Assembly (NCBI GenBank): GCA_905221615.1
Contig: CAJNDT010004979.1
Location: 1 to 64,000 of the forward strand
Direction of reading: 5' to 3'
From: Symbiodinium sp. CCMP2592
Lineage: Eukaryota > Sar > Dinophyceae > Suessiales > Symbiodiniaceae
Length of the DNA stretch: 64,000 nucleotides
Below, piece after piece: positions 42,500-52,320 of the stretch. The first letter of the stretch is position 1; each line of letters opens with the position of its first letter. The notes under the pieces were generated by a model. It made no database searches and was not told the DNA's origin. It was given only the letters and a program-made list of their open reading frames with translations. Both the position numbers and the translations under genes were made by a program.

Positions 42500-43449
42500 G
42501 CAATTAAATCAAGAAAAACCGCTTCCTGCAGCGCAGAAACCCTGCCAGCTCTCACAGCGGACAGATGCTGTGGTGCCCGGTACAGGCTTGAAAGATGAAT
42601 CCTCCTGAAGGCAGCCCTCATCTGAACGGCTCGCCATTCGGGCCGAGATTCCACACAAAGCGCATGCAGCATGCACCCACACACACACGCACACACAGGC
42701 GTTGGTACAGTCATCATCGGTCATGGAAGCAGGCAGGCAGCACCCTATCCGGTCTCCGTCAGGCGAAGCTCGCCTGAAGGACCTTGGGCAATCTTCGAAT
42801 GACCTGTGTAAAAAAATGCACGGGACTCCCATGCAGCCGAGCCTATGTGACAAAGAGGCGGCGACAAGCGCCATTCACGCCTACACTGGCATAAGGTTTC
42901 GGAAGTCTCATCATCAGCAATATCTCCAAACTCACCATGGCCTCTGCCTGGGGTTCCAAGTGTGACGGCTTAAAAGGCCGCCCAAGAAAATGTTGGAATG
43001 TTGAAGCCTCGGACAGCAGGTATACAATTACAACCTTGAAGCATGGATAAATGATAGATGCAAATGATACAAATCTGTGCAAGATCGGTGCTGCAACACA
43101 TCGCACGGACTTCTCTGCTTCCTCGCTAAGGTCAGGGCAACGACCGCCAGCAAGCTTTGACCAGCGGTAGATACTGCAGCCAAACCTCTTGGTGCTGTTG
43201 CTTTAGTGGGTTGCACTTTGCACCGCATAGGAAAGCTGAGCATGGGGCTTTGGACGCTACAATGCTGAAGTTTCCCTCCGCAGGGTTCTTTTCGCTGAAG
43301 AGTACCTGCTGTGGGAGCTTGACCTCAGTCCATGTCCATGCGAGTCCACGCATTGCTTTCTGAGTAAACACCGAGCTTTCCGCCTGAGCACCCTTAACAT
43401 CTAGACGTGTAGTTCCCAAGCTCACCACCTGGAGCAAGGGACCAGGCAA
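42500..43449 (-). CDS. candidate 3' exons of an upstream gene inside the right duplication unit
   Basis: Two open stretches look like exons. About 43220-43449 reads LPGPLLQVVSLGTTRLDVKG and continues to ASKAPCSAFLCGAKC; the first codon is TTG, so it is not a start. About 42843-42990 includes LEILLMMRLPKPYASVGVNG. The second is well conserved in the left unit (37019-37150), with GRPVKPTHLDKEVEAMV there. In the left unit the first stretch carries a 10-base length difference that breaks the frame. Function unknown. They may form the C-terminal part of the gene that starts at 44771. Confidence 0.4.
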
Positions 43450-43768
43450 GGCTTGACTCTGATGTTATTCACGCCCCTCGCTGTGCCTGAATGGTGTCAC
43501 GAAGCGACTTTGGGAGATAGTGTGCATCAGGTAGGTGCAGCCTCGTTGTGCATGCATAACGGCTTTCTGGCATACTTAATGATACTCCGAATGTCCTAGT
43601 GGGACTAGGCCCATCGCTGGCACCAGACATCTACCCTTGCATCTCCAACAACCTGAGACAATCATGAACACATCAAGTCCCGTTTGGCAACAGCATGCAG
43701 GACATCTTGGTGCAGGGCGAGCTTGTTAACCACAAGCTTTGACGAAGCATCCGGAGGTTGCGGATTGC

Positions 43769-44771
43769 TCAAATGCAGCGCACCCTGCCCGAAAAGGGCT
43801 TGGATCCCATGTCATTAGCCTGCATGCTGCTGCACTCAGCCTTCGCCCTGATCAGGACCTGGTCAAATGTGAGGCCACCGATTCCCACTGTAAGGTTTCG
43901 CCTGTCGTGGACAGAGCTGTTGAGAAACAAGTTTGTGGTGTGGTTTACTTCCTTCCGCACCTGAGTAGACGCACTTGATCCATCAGTGCACCCATCACAG
44001 ACACCTGGGACCGGAGCTGTCGTGACAGCTCAGGCACTAACAAGCACATGCTTGGCTTCCAGGGGGCTGGGATCCAAGGACCATACCTCCAAGTGCCCGA
44101 ATGCGAGCTTCACCTCTCAAAGCTCGTGCGATGCCAGTGGTTCGCAAGTGGGAGCACGAAGGATGCTCAAACTATCGCGGAAGTGTTTCGCGTTATCGCA
44201 ACCCCACCTCGCGCAAATGCACGTCCATTTCGAGCACATCATCTCTGCGAGAGAACCTTGTGTCACGGGACTGACAGCACAAGACTGCCATACAGGCGGC
44301 AGACCGTGCTGATACTAACCTTCGCGGCTGAGATCCATGACGTGCGAAGTGCAGGCTGCGAGGTGCTTTTCAAGACGACATCTTTTCTGGGATGCTGCAT
44401 GTCCACCTTCAGCCGCATGCGAAAGAATCAATGCCATGCACTCTTCGGCAGTTTCGGGGTAAGGCAGCTGCAAGGGAACCGGACAGTTCGTGTTTATGCA
44501 CTACTCCCACCTGAATGTCCCAGATCTGAAAATCCACGTCGCGGCATCTGTCAGGCCTGGAAGACCATCCAGCACAAAGGATTGCATGTACATGAATTCA
44601 ACTTGAGAGGCTGGCGTCTGCGCCACACTGACAACCACGCCCCGCAAGTTTATCGTGAAGACCTGACATCACCCTTACCATCTGAAGCTTCACATGATCT
44701 CTGTAGTAACATGGGCTCAACTGAACCGTGCGTGGTTGATAGCAGAAGTGCATTTTCCGCTCCACCGGCAT
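43769..44771 (-). CDS. unknown multi-exon gene
   Basis: The candidate start is ATG 44769-44771 (MPVERKMHFCYQPRTVQLSP), with a strong donor ATG|GTAAGG at about 44678. The second exon begins after GGCGCAG (about 44619), in phase: TPASQVEFMYMQSFVLDGLP, then TDAATWIFRSGTF before a GTGGGA donor at about 44520. A third candidate exon starts after CCCTTGCAG (about 44470): LPYPETAEECMALILSHAA, ending before GTTAGT at about 44320. A further one is at 43769-43960 (RKEVNHTTNLFLNSSVHDR). The splice sites support a real gene, although exons two and three do not join in phase as drawn, so one exon or edge is missing. No family recognised. Confidence 0.5.
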
Positions 44772-44863
44772 GCCCAAGGGATATCAATGGACGGTCCAGC
44801 AAAGGGAGGGCTTCACGCTGTGTCAGCGCTACACAGGCGTAGCAGCTATGCTCTGGAGAGCAC

Positions 44864-44944
44864 CTATCCAAACTCATCCAACATGTTGTCGGCAGCGAGA
44901 CTCATAGCCTTGGAAGAGGCTTCGCGACGTTCTTTTCGCTTCGC
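44864..44944 (-). CDS. basic C-terminal exon, perhaps the last exon of RRP15
   Basis: Behind the acceptor CATGTCAG, 26 codons encode AKRKERREASSKAMSLAADN and end MLDEFG with TAG (44864-44866). The basic, then acidic ending looks like a protein C-terminus. RRP15 upstream has a possible donor (AACAAG|GTCAAA, about 45155) that could splice to it in place of its own in-frame stop at 45104. Alternatively it ends an unrelated short gene. Confidence 0.45.
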   Translation of the reverse strand, partial: AKRKERREASSKAMSLAADNMLDEFG

Positions 44945-45103
44945 CTGACATGGATAAACAAACCGACTCTAGCTTCGCATCTATCCGCAACTCGCAGTCT
45001 TCAAGGAGAGCGAATGCCGCGATGTACTCTGAACGCCTACATCAAGCTTCCGTACAAACCGAATCTCACCTGTCCGAGCCGTCTGAGCATGCCTAACTCC
45101 TAC

Positions 45104-45676
45104 TCATCGAACAGTCTCGGGACGGGCCTTGACATCACTCGCCCTTGGCTTTTTGACCTTGTTCAAGGATTTTGCAAACGTCTCCTTCTTTCTTTCAACG
45201 ATCATCTTTGCTCGTTGGTGAAGGGGAACTTTGTTCACCTCGTATTTCTCGGCTTTGTCATCAGTTGCATGTGCCTGGTAGTCCCGCACAGCATTGAACA
45301 GGCGGACAACACCTTGGGTGGCAAACTTACGAAGCTGCGCTTCGAAGTTCTTCTGTGTGATGTCCGGCAAGGAATGACCTCTGTCCTTCTCTGTCCGATT
45401 CTCTGCGGATTGAAGCCGTTTGGCTTTCGACTCCTCCTTGCTGGCTTTCAGCTTCTTCTCGATTTCAGTTTCTGCGAGCACGGGCGAGCTGGACTCAAGC
45501 TCCCTGCCCAGGATGTTGGCAAAGGCTGTGCAAAAGCCCTTCCAACCAGCTTCCTCGATTTTCCCCGTCTGCAAAGCATCCACGCTTTCAGAGACCGGTT
45601 TCTCGGCCTTGCCGGCACTTTCTCTGCGAGGCTTCGACTTCGCCTGCTTCTTCTTCAGGCGCCCAATCCTGTGCAT
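45104..45676 (-). CDS. RRP15: RRP15-like ribosomal RNA processing protein, 190 aa
   Basis: RRP15 is a nucleolar pre-60S ribosome-assembly factor needed for processing of the large-subunit rRNA precursors. The frame runs from ATG (45674-45676) to TGA (45104-45106), with an in-frame TGA nine codons upstream, so the start is well defined. The N-terminus is lysine- and arginine-rich (LKKKQAKSKPRR), fitting nucleolar targeting. The central part, GWKGFCTAFANILGRELES, and the family core KNFEAQLRKFATQGVVRLFN (about residues 109-128) match the RRP15 domain. A basic tail follows. It is shorter than human RRP15, mainly at the N-terminus. The single exon and a spliced-leader-like sequence just upstream suggest it passed through an mRNA intermediate. 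Function from family knowledge; identity confident. Confidence 0.9.
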   Translation of the reverse strand: MHRIGRLKKKQAKSKPRRESAGKAEKPVSESVDALQTGKIEEAGWKGFCTAFANILGRELESSSPVLAETEIEKKLKASKEESKAKRLQSAENRTEKDRGHSLPDITQKNFEAQLRKFATQGVVRLFNAVRDYQAHATDDKAEKYEVNKVPLHQRAKMIVERKKETFAKSLNKVKKPRASDVKARPETVR

Positions 45677-45718
45677 GGCAGGGTGACTCCATGCGAAAAT
45701 TCATGATGCAGTGCCTGG

Positions 45719-45737
45719 CCAGCCAAAATAGCAGCGG
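45719..45737 (-). promoter_or_regulatory. possible relict dinoflagellate spliced-leader sequence before RRP15
   Basis: Read on the minus strand, CCGCTGCTATTTTGGCT agrees with the first 17 bases of the dinoflagellate spliced leader (CCGTAGCCATTTTGGCT) at 14 of 17 positions, including nine in a row. It ends some 45 bases before the RRP15 ATG. The last four leader bases are not conserved. A chance match cannot be excluded. Confidence 0.45.
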
Positions 45738-45756
45738 GGAAAATTTGGATTCACAG

Positions 45757-46260
45757 TGGAGTTGCAAGAAGAAGTAAGCATAACATCATCACGCTTTGTG
45801 AGAAGGCCTCATGTCGCCGTCTCGGCTCGGATGAAGCCTCTGGAAGTACAGAGGCTTGTCAGTCGTGCCCCCTCCGCAACTCCAGGCCGCCGCAGACCAC
45901 GGAAGCACGCTGAGCTACTGGCAAGCGCAGCTGCGGTACCCCAAACCTGAGATGATTTCGAGAGCATGTTTGGAGAGCGGAGAGATCCGTTGGCGAAAAG
46001 AGGCCAGGACGGATGAAGGGGACAGGCTTGCGGAGGGCCCTGGTAAGCAGATGTAAGCAGTACAAGAAAAGCTGGCGCCGTGCATCGAAGGACCCATCAT
46101 ATGCGGGATGACAATACCTGCCGCCTTTTAGAGGTGCAGCTTTCACAGTTGAGAAGTCACACCTGCCTTCCACCACCAGACCCACCTGAGATGCCAATGA
46201 AGCCGGACACTGAAAAGCGGGGCTGGATGTTCACAGATGCGTGTAAGTGCTAACTGTCAC
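45757..46260 (+). CDS. weak plus-strand candidate exons
   Basis: An open stretch near 45860-46041 ends RWRKEARTDEGDRLAEGP before GGTAAGC. Another near 46145-46240 reads PPEMPMKPDTEKRGWMFTDA before GTAAGTG. Both have plausible donors. It would be the only plus-strand gene among the supported ones and has no recognised domain, so confidence is low. Confidence 0.25.
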
Positions 46261-46699
46261 CAGGCGGTCTAGGATTGAATTGCCTGCAGTGGTTGACTAA
46301 GTGTGCATGGTGGAATTCGGATGGAGTATCAAAGCATCAGGCACGAAGCGTGTCGATCTTCAGCTCGCCTGTAAACCTAAGGAAGATGCAAGTGACGAGT
46401 GACGAGGCAGTGCTCAGGCCCTGTCATTATTGGAGGCAGTCTGCAATCTGAGCACATGGACGTTCTTAGGACGGTTGCATCTTCGCTCTCCACTTCTTCC
46501 CCACCGCTGTCCTGTGATAACGAAGGCTCCCGGGTCTGGATGCAGGATCACTGGAGTGAGTCTAATGTGCCTCGACCTGTCGTGGAACCGGGGCCTGCAG
46601 GAAGCTGGTAAGCTGCAGATCAACAAGAATCTTGCGGATTCTCAGGCCAAGACAAAAGAGGCCGGCTTGTCAGGCATGACGGTGACCTGGCTGCATGCG

Positions 46700-47546
46700 T
46701 CCCAGCTGGCACTGGAAACTGAAGCTGTCTTCGGGTTACTGCAAAGCAACGGCGAGATCCACCACAGCCACACGATCATGTATAGCAACGACCACAGTTG
46801 CGTTCACCTCGGCACGGTATAGATTGATTTCCCGGTTGCGGTTTCGATCGGGGGCTGTCACGTCTTCAGGCACTTGGCTTAGATAGCCACGGACCACACC
46901 GCAGCTGTTGTACCACGGTCACCAGATAATGCAACTAGCGACTACATTTGCCGCAGTTTCAAGCGTAAACTGACAACATGAATCAACGGCCCTTGCTGTC
47001 TTCCTGCACAGCTGCGGCACTTTCGTGCAGAGCTGGCCCGACTCGAGGCCTAAGGCCCAGGCACGGAGGGTGGATTTTGTCCTGTTCGGAAAGATGGCGA
47101 GATCTGAGCGTTGGGTCGCACTTGCTTCCAGGTGATGTTTGTCGGCGGCTTTGTCCTCTTTTGAGCTTGAGCATGTGCAGCATGTGCCTCAGTGTCAGTA
47201 TTGGCAAAATCTCATGACGAGGTCTAGGTCGTCCGAGATGTCCGCGCCAGAAGTACTGCCAGACCTGATCTTTTTCTGACTGTTCTGCTCTGAGAAAGCA
47301 GGTCGGCGTCACTTCGGAATGCGGCCAGCGCGGAACTTTTCGCACGCCACTGCGATTCAGATCGACCAGCACTGTAGCCTCAGCTGGCAAAGTGTTATCA
47401 CACACTACGTGTACTTCTGGGTACCGACAAGGATTGGGGCCGTCGCACGTTCCCCAACATCCGATGCACGCTGCACCGTGAGGCGGAGCCTTCGCAAAGG
47501 CAACAAACACGCAAGATGCTGCGCAAACCCGTGGAAGTCTCAGCAT
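46700..47546 (-). CDS. putative secreted protein, unknown family
   Basis: ATG at 47544-47546 begins a likely signal peptide (basic MLRLPR, then CAASCVFVAFAKA). It is followed by a cysteine-rich segment (CIGCWGTCDGPNPC) and a beta-rich-looking stretch (ATVLVDLNRSGVRKVP). The exon probably ends between 47280 and 47320. A later exon at about 46740-46905, after the acceptor ACAACAG, reads GYLSQVPEDVTAPDRNRNRE and then VNATVVVAIHDRVAVVDLAV. Intron edges between them were not fixed. No enzyme motif seen; an extracellular or surface protein is inferred from the leader and cysteines only. Confidence 0.5.
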
Positions 47547-47619
47547 GCCATCAAAGCCCTCGACCGCGGGACATTTCCCGCCGGTGGTCCTGCCGTGCTG
47601 AACTCCGCGTTCTCTCTAG

Positions 47620-48200
47620 CACTCCAGTGCTGCCCTTGGCCTTTGACCCAAGCACAAGGCAAGAAACAGTTTCCAAGGCCTCTGCCCCCGATGGGCAGTT
47701 GCTCCCCCGAGGCCTTAAAGGTGCCGTAAAACAGTGGAGAAAGCAATCAGGCTGCGCCCTTCGTACTCCTCAGGCGTCTGCCAAACTGAAGGTGTATGCT
47801 GGGTCCTGCAGCCCATCAGACGATTGGGATCGTTTCCATATGCCCTAGCTGGATTTCCCTCTGCTCTCCAAGACAAAGTCTTGAAAACCCCTCCCCAATG
47901 TCTCGAGTCCCTTTGACACTTTGTCCGTGTCCCTCAATGCACCGAACAGTAACATCTTGATCGGTCAAGTGCTTCAAACAGCCGCGGGTCGGCACTCGTC
48001 CGCAATCCTCGCCAACGCCTTCCATGCTGGCATGCAGCTGAACCTCAGAGTGGGACTTGAGCGAAGCATGACAACTGATGCTAGCGGCTGATCCTACGAG
48101 GCTTGGGCGCGTGCCTCAGGATGCTTGTTAACAAGCATGTGGCAAAACCCACTGTCTTTGATTGTGACCTTTGCAGGTTTCAGAGGCCACGCCTTCACAT
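47620..48200. other. gap downstream of the PPR gene
   Basis: I looked here for the missing C-terminal exon of the PPR protein (a paired-cysteine motif after HAE) and did not find it. No other feature is supported. Confidence 0.4.
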
Positions 48201-48206
48201 GGAGGA

Positions 48207-50834
48207 CTACGAAGAAAACCGTCGAAGGCAGGGCGGGCAGCAAAGCAGTGGCCTTTTTTCTGACCAGTGGAAACGTAAGTCGAAGAGGATAGCTAAAAGC
48301 GCATGCCGCTCTGCATGAAGGCTGCGATCGTGCTCGACGAAAATTGGGATCAACCTTGCGTGAAGAGCATTCTCCACGGCCTCGCCTCGGTGTCCCAGAC
48401 TTCGCTGGCGAACTGTTTGAGGACAGATCGAATGTGCCGCCGATGCTGTTACCAGGCGGGCGGACGCCTGCTGGGTCTGGGTTGCCCCTGGCCCTGGCGG
48501 CTGACTGACTCTTCGTGTCTCCCGGCGAACCATGGGCAGCCAGAAGGCAGATCCATGGGCAGTCAAGCGAAGTGTTGACAATGCGGCGCCAGTAAAGTGA
48601 GCACCGAAACTATGCACTTGCAACTCCGGTGGAGACACGTCGAGTTTGGACCTGTGCATGGTAGAAAGTATGGGCATGGCTGGGGCCAGCACCAACCGGT
48701 ACAACATCTGGGAAACCTTGACGTGCAGCTTGTCTGCGTGCAGTAGGTCGTCCATGCAAGCCATAGCTTGGCTTCGGGATTCGCACAAAGCAGCCTTGCT
48801 ACCTAGCTCATCCAGAAGAGGAGCTACCCGGGTCCAACACGAAGCCTCTTCAAACATCGCAAGCAGCCCCATTGCCGTGATGGCGTCTGGTTGCTGACGC
48901 TGCAAGAGCTGGGACGTAACCGTAATGGCACGCACCCAATCCTGTGTGTTCAAGCCTGGGAGCGCAGAGTTGACGGAAGTGAGGTCGGGCTCGAGGCCAT
49001 TCTGTGCTATGCGCACCAGGTTGTAAAGAGCTACGTGCCAATCCGAAGATTTTGCTGCTGCATCAATAAGGGAATTCATGGCCGCGAGAGACATGCATCC
49101 TGGTGCTTGCATACCGTGCAAGAGACTAGCACAAGATGGCCACTGGTGACCTTTGGAGCAGGAGCCAACCGCTGCACCCAACGTGACTTCCGCCAGCTGC
49201 CCAGTCCAGTCGGACAGAAAACGCAAGGAGCTTTGCCAGAAATCTGCTCGATCACAGAGGGATAGGACAACAGACAGTGACGCAGTGTCGAGCTGGACGG
49301 TGTCCTTCTGCGCCCGTCTGCACAGAGCCAAGGCTTGCTTCCGTCGGCCGGCCGCCTGCAAGGATGCCATGGCATTGGCCAAAACGGAAGAGCTCAGCAT
49401 TTCAGACCTCTGCAAGAATGAGAACAGCACCAATGCCCTGCTCCAATTCTGGCACTCACCTAAGCTTTGAAACAGCGCAGCAGACAGTGACAAATAAGAC
49501 GGGGAATGCAGGGCCTGTAAGGCGTTCAGTGTCACCAGCTGCGGAAGTGCCTGCACGCCCTGCAGCCAGGCTTGTGACGGCACAGCACTGAGAAGGGATG
49601 CATAATTTCTCAAATCTGGCCGCAAAGAATCCCGCACAGCAGCTTCCAGAACCAGAGTCCCTGCTCTCCAAGGGTTACCCGCTAGGCCGCGCAGTGCTGT
49701 GCTGCAGGCTGCTGCATCGATTTTTCGGCTGCGCCGGGAGAGCAGAACCAGAAGCACGGGCCACTGACCGCCTGTGGCTGCTGCGTCCACCGTCGCACCA
49801 AAAGTTGCTACGTCTGGTTTTAGACTGGACTTGGCTGCCGCGCGTAAGGTCCCCAACGCCTCCGTCCACTTGCTCGCGCTTGCCAAGCCGCTGAGGTTCA
49901 CATTCCAACAAACAATATCACTCCTGAGGCCAGACTCAGCAAGAAGGCCTGAAAGCCCCAAGGCTTGTTTCCAGATGGACGCTTTCTCACAAGCACTTGC
50001 GGCCGCGGAGCAAGCTCCCAGGTCTCTCTCAAAGCTAGACATGATGTAAACAGCTCGGCTCCACAGCATCTCTCGCCCGAACGCATTGACGAGAGAGGTC
50101 AATGGCATGGCCTGTTCACTACATCTCCACGACCGCAGGAACTGAAGAAGCGCAGCACATTCCTCCCAAATCCCGCTCCGAACAAGGGTGCCAGCAACGA
50201 GCTTGAAGGTCACACGGTCAGTTGTCTGGGACGACGTCTCTGCCACGGAATGCAATGAAAGAGCCCACGGTTGCTTCGACGTGGCGGTTAAGTGCGCGTT
50301 ACATACCTGTGTTGTTGGCTGCACTCCATTTGCTAAACATAAATCGGCAAGTATGATCCTCGACAGACGCCAGTTGCTCCTGCACCCTGAGAGAACGCTG
50401 GTTAATGTGAAGCAATCCAGCTTCAACGTGGAGCAAGAAGCTGACTTCAAAAGTGCCAACCCTGCCCTCCAAAAGCCTTTTCTGCTTGATCCAATACAGG
50501 TGTTGAGACTGACAATGTCCGGTCGTGTAACGTCCGTGCACATCATAACCAACAGAGATAAGGCCACGGACCACGACAATCCTTTCTGGCAAGCTGCCAT
50601 TCCAGCATTACAACAAATCGTGCTTGGATGGAGTCTGGATCTCCGGCTATGGCAGAGGAGGAGGACAGCATCATGCCAAAGACTTTGCGCAGAAAGTGCA
50701 CCGATCGCCGATGTTAGACGCCAAGGCTCCAATATCGGGTCTCTCTTCAAGCTTCCGGCTGACATTCGGGCATCTTCTTTCCAAGCTGCCTGGTTTCGCA
50801 GGACGGGCAAAACCAAGTTTGCTGCTGATGTCAT
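48207..50834 (-). CDS. pentatricopeptide-repeat (PPR) protein, 875 aa, with a deaminase-like C-terminal motif
   Basis: PPR proteins bind organellar RNA and act in its editing, processing or translation. The frame runs from ATG (50832-50834) to a stop at 48207. Roughly residues 35-640 are helical repeats of about 35 residues, many with a tryptophan near the turn (SLWHDAVLL, SKWTEALGTL, QNWSRALVLF, SDWHVALYNL) and a following L-x-PD element (LRPDLRNYASLL, LEPDLTSVNSAL, LKPDVATFGATV). After the array comes PPELQVHSFGAHFTGAALS, then near the end DRSLHAERHALLAIL. The HAE box resembles the zinc-binding H-x-E of the DYW/cytidine-deaminase fold found at the end of many dinoflagellate PPR proteins. 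The matching C-x-x-C is not in frame, so the last part is either spliced from another exon or lost. No transit peptide is clear. Confidence 0.85.
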   Translation of the reverse strand: MTSAANLVLPVLRNQAAWKEDARMSAGSLKRDPILEPWRLTSAIGALSAQSLWHDAVLLLCHSRRSRLHPSTICCNAGMAACQKGLSWSVALSLLVMMCTDVTRPDIVSLNTCIGSSRKGFWRAGLALLKSASCSTLKLDCFTLTSVLSGCRSNWRLSRIILADLCLANGVQPTTQVCNAHLTATSKQPWALSLHSVAETSSQTTDRVTFKLVAGTLVRSGIWEECAALLQFLRSWRCSEQAMPLTSLVNAFGREMLWSRAVYIMSSFERDLGACSAAASACEKASIWKQALGLSGLLAESGLRSDIVCWNVNLSGLASASKWTEALGTLRAAAKSSLKPDVATFGATVDAAATGGQWPVLLVLLSRRSRKIDAAACSTALRGLAGNPWRAGTLVLEAAVRDSLRPDLRNYASLLSAVPSQAWLQGVQALPQLVTLNALQALHSPSYLSLSAALFQSLGECQNWSRALVLFSFLQRSEMLSSSVLANAMASLQAAGRRKQALALCRRAQKDTVQLDTASLSVVLSLCDRADFWQSSLRFLSDWTGQLAEVTLGAAVGSCSKGHQWPSCASLLHGMQAPGCMSLAAMNSLIDAAAKSSDWHVALYNLVRIAQNGLEPDLTSVNSALPGLNTQDWVRAITVTSQLLQRQQPDAITAMGLLAMFEEASCWTRVAPLLDELGSKAALCESRSQAMACMDDLLHADKLHVKVSQMLYRLVLAPAMPILSTMHRSKLDVSPPELQVHSFGAHFTGAALSTLRLTAHGSAFWLPMVRRETRRVSQPPGPGATQTQQASARLVTASAAHSICPQTVRQRSLGHRGEAVENALHARLIPIFVEHDRSLHAERHALLAILFDLRFHWSEKRPLLCCPPCLRRFSS

Positions 50835-50987
50835 CGGACGCAGGTAAAGTTGCGAAGCCGGACAGTACTGCCCTCTGGATGTGTGTCGCCACCCACACCT
50901 GAGGCGACCATCTGTTGCAGTTGCGCCTATCAGCCATCACAGGCCGCGACTGATGCAGCGAACCCGAACGCTCTGTCCAGGCCGAAC

Positions 50988-51503
50988 TCACCCGGCTACA
51001 TTGCGGCATTCCACACGGCGTGACATGAGGAATCGGAGCACTCGCGGCTTGGCAAGGTCAGTATCTTTCCAACGATGCCAGTAAACTTTGATACAAGAGT
51101 TGAGCTGCCCGGCAGCCCAGCTTGCAGCATCGAAGTCGATGCACACGCAGAGCAGGAAGCGAGACCTGGTTCCGCCACTGGCACGACTTGTAACCTTTTC
51201 ATGACGCATCAGTAAGTCGGTGCCCATGCCCCTTCAACCAAGTGTGTGGACCCAGTGCACTCTTGAACTGAGGGGCCGGCTGCGCCTGTGCTTTCAAGGT
51301 GACGGGGTAGGCGCCTCATCGACAGGGCGAGTGGGGACTTTGAAGTGAGCGGTCCCAGCATAGCACCAGGGCAAAGTGCCTATTCTGGACTCTTTCAGCT
51401 CAAAGGGCTGGCACCTGCCAGCGAGCGGGCATACGAACGCAGGCGCCTGACGGAAGAAGGTTCCGGGCCACGAGGTCCGAGAGCCCTGGTGTTTCACAGC
51501 CAC
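50988..51503 (-). CDS. candidate exons of an unknown protein
   Basis: Two minus-strand open stretches look protein-like: 51294-51503 (QGSRTSWPGTFFRQAPAFVC and on to PWCYAGTAHFKVPTRP) and 51000-51200 (RSRFLLCVCIDFDAASWAA, then IKVYWHRWKD). Between them the frame is closed, as for an intron. They lie 5' of the PPR gene and could belong to it or to a separate gene. No family recognised. Confidence 0.35.
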
Positions 51504-51509
51504 CTCCCG

Positions 51510-52320
51510 ACACTTGCAACTTGAAGCAAGCTCCCCACAGATCCCAGCAGCCTGAAGGAGCTGGTCACTCAGGCTGGTCCACCAGAGAGCTCGACTGGTG
51601 CCAGCGGAGACCCAGACCTCTGCAAGTCTCAGAGGTCGGAAGCCACTGGTCAGTAGACTCCCTCAAGACCACTTCCTTAGTGGTTCCCTTCTCTGGACCG
51701 CATCAAGCTCGCTCGCACCCTTCGTTGCTTCCCTGAAGGACTCCGATTCGCGATATGACTCACTAGCCCAAAACCCAAAGAAATAAAAGTTGAAACTTTC
51801 AGAATCGACTACCTTATAAGAACCCCAAGAGTTGAAAAGTCGAGTTTACAGCCAATAAGATGAGTCCAAGGCTGCTGTTTCTGAGGGACATCCACATTGC
51901 TTGAAGCCAACCTCGCCCGAAAGCCCGAAGGCCAAAGAAGAAGATACACAGCTGTTCGAGCGCACTGAAGGCACGCAGAGCACGTCATCCTTTCTTCTGC
52001 TGCCAGTCTTCTTAAGTTGATTGGAGCTGTCAGGAAGGCGGCAGCAAATGCTGCCCTCAGAGCTCCTTAGCTCAGCGGCATCGCTCGGTCTCAGTCTAAT
52101 CAAGGACTTTCGCACCATCGATCAGTCCGGGGCACCTTCTCCTTCTTGCTTGCCTTGTCCGCCCTCTTTTGCAGCAGCTTCAAAGTTGCGGGATTTTTTT
52201 GAGCCATGTCCAACGGCTTCTGCCTCTGACAAGGAAGGAGTGCTGGTAACCCACTCGAAAAATTACTGCCGGCTTCCATAGCTTTGCAGCAGACAAGCAC
52301 ACCTCACTGACCCAACTCGT
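51510..52320. other. no supported gene
   Basis: A minus-strand frame at 51846-52118 is open but rich in serine and low in pattern. Nothing else stands out. Confidence 0.4.

Larger units (their letters stand above)
37909..43787. repeat. tandem segmental duplication, right unit (about 5.88 kb)
   Basis: The right unit starts at the internal junction (37909) and ends near 43787, where CAGCGCACCCTG matches the left-unit end CAGCGTGCCCTG. It contains the better preserved methyltransferase gene and, at its right end, 3' exons that probably belong to the next upstream gene. Confidence 0.93.

Noticed and set aside
44048-44842. Plus-strand frame of 264 codons
   Set aside because: The minus strand here has exons with good splice sites and a start ATG; the plus frame is an antisense shadow with no family features.
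50188-50847. Plus-strand frame of 219 codons opposite the PPR gene
   Set aside because: It mirrors the high coding density of the PPR exon; the PPR repeat pattern settles the strand.
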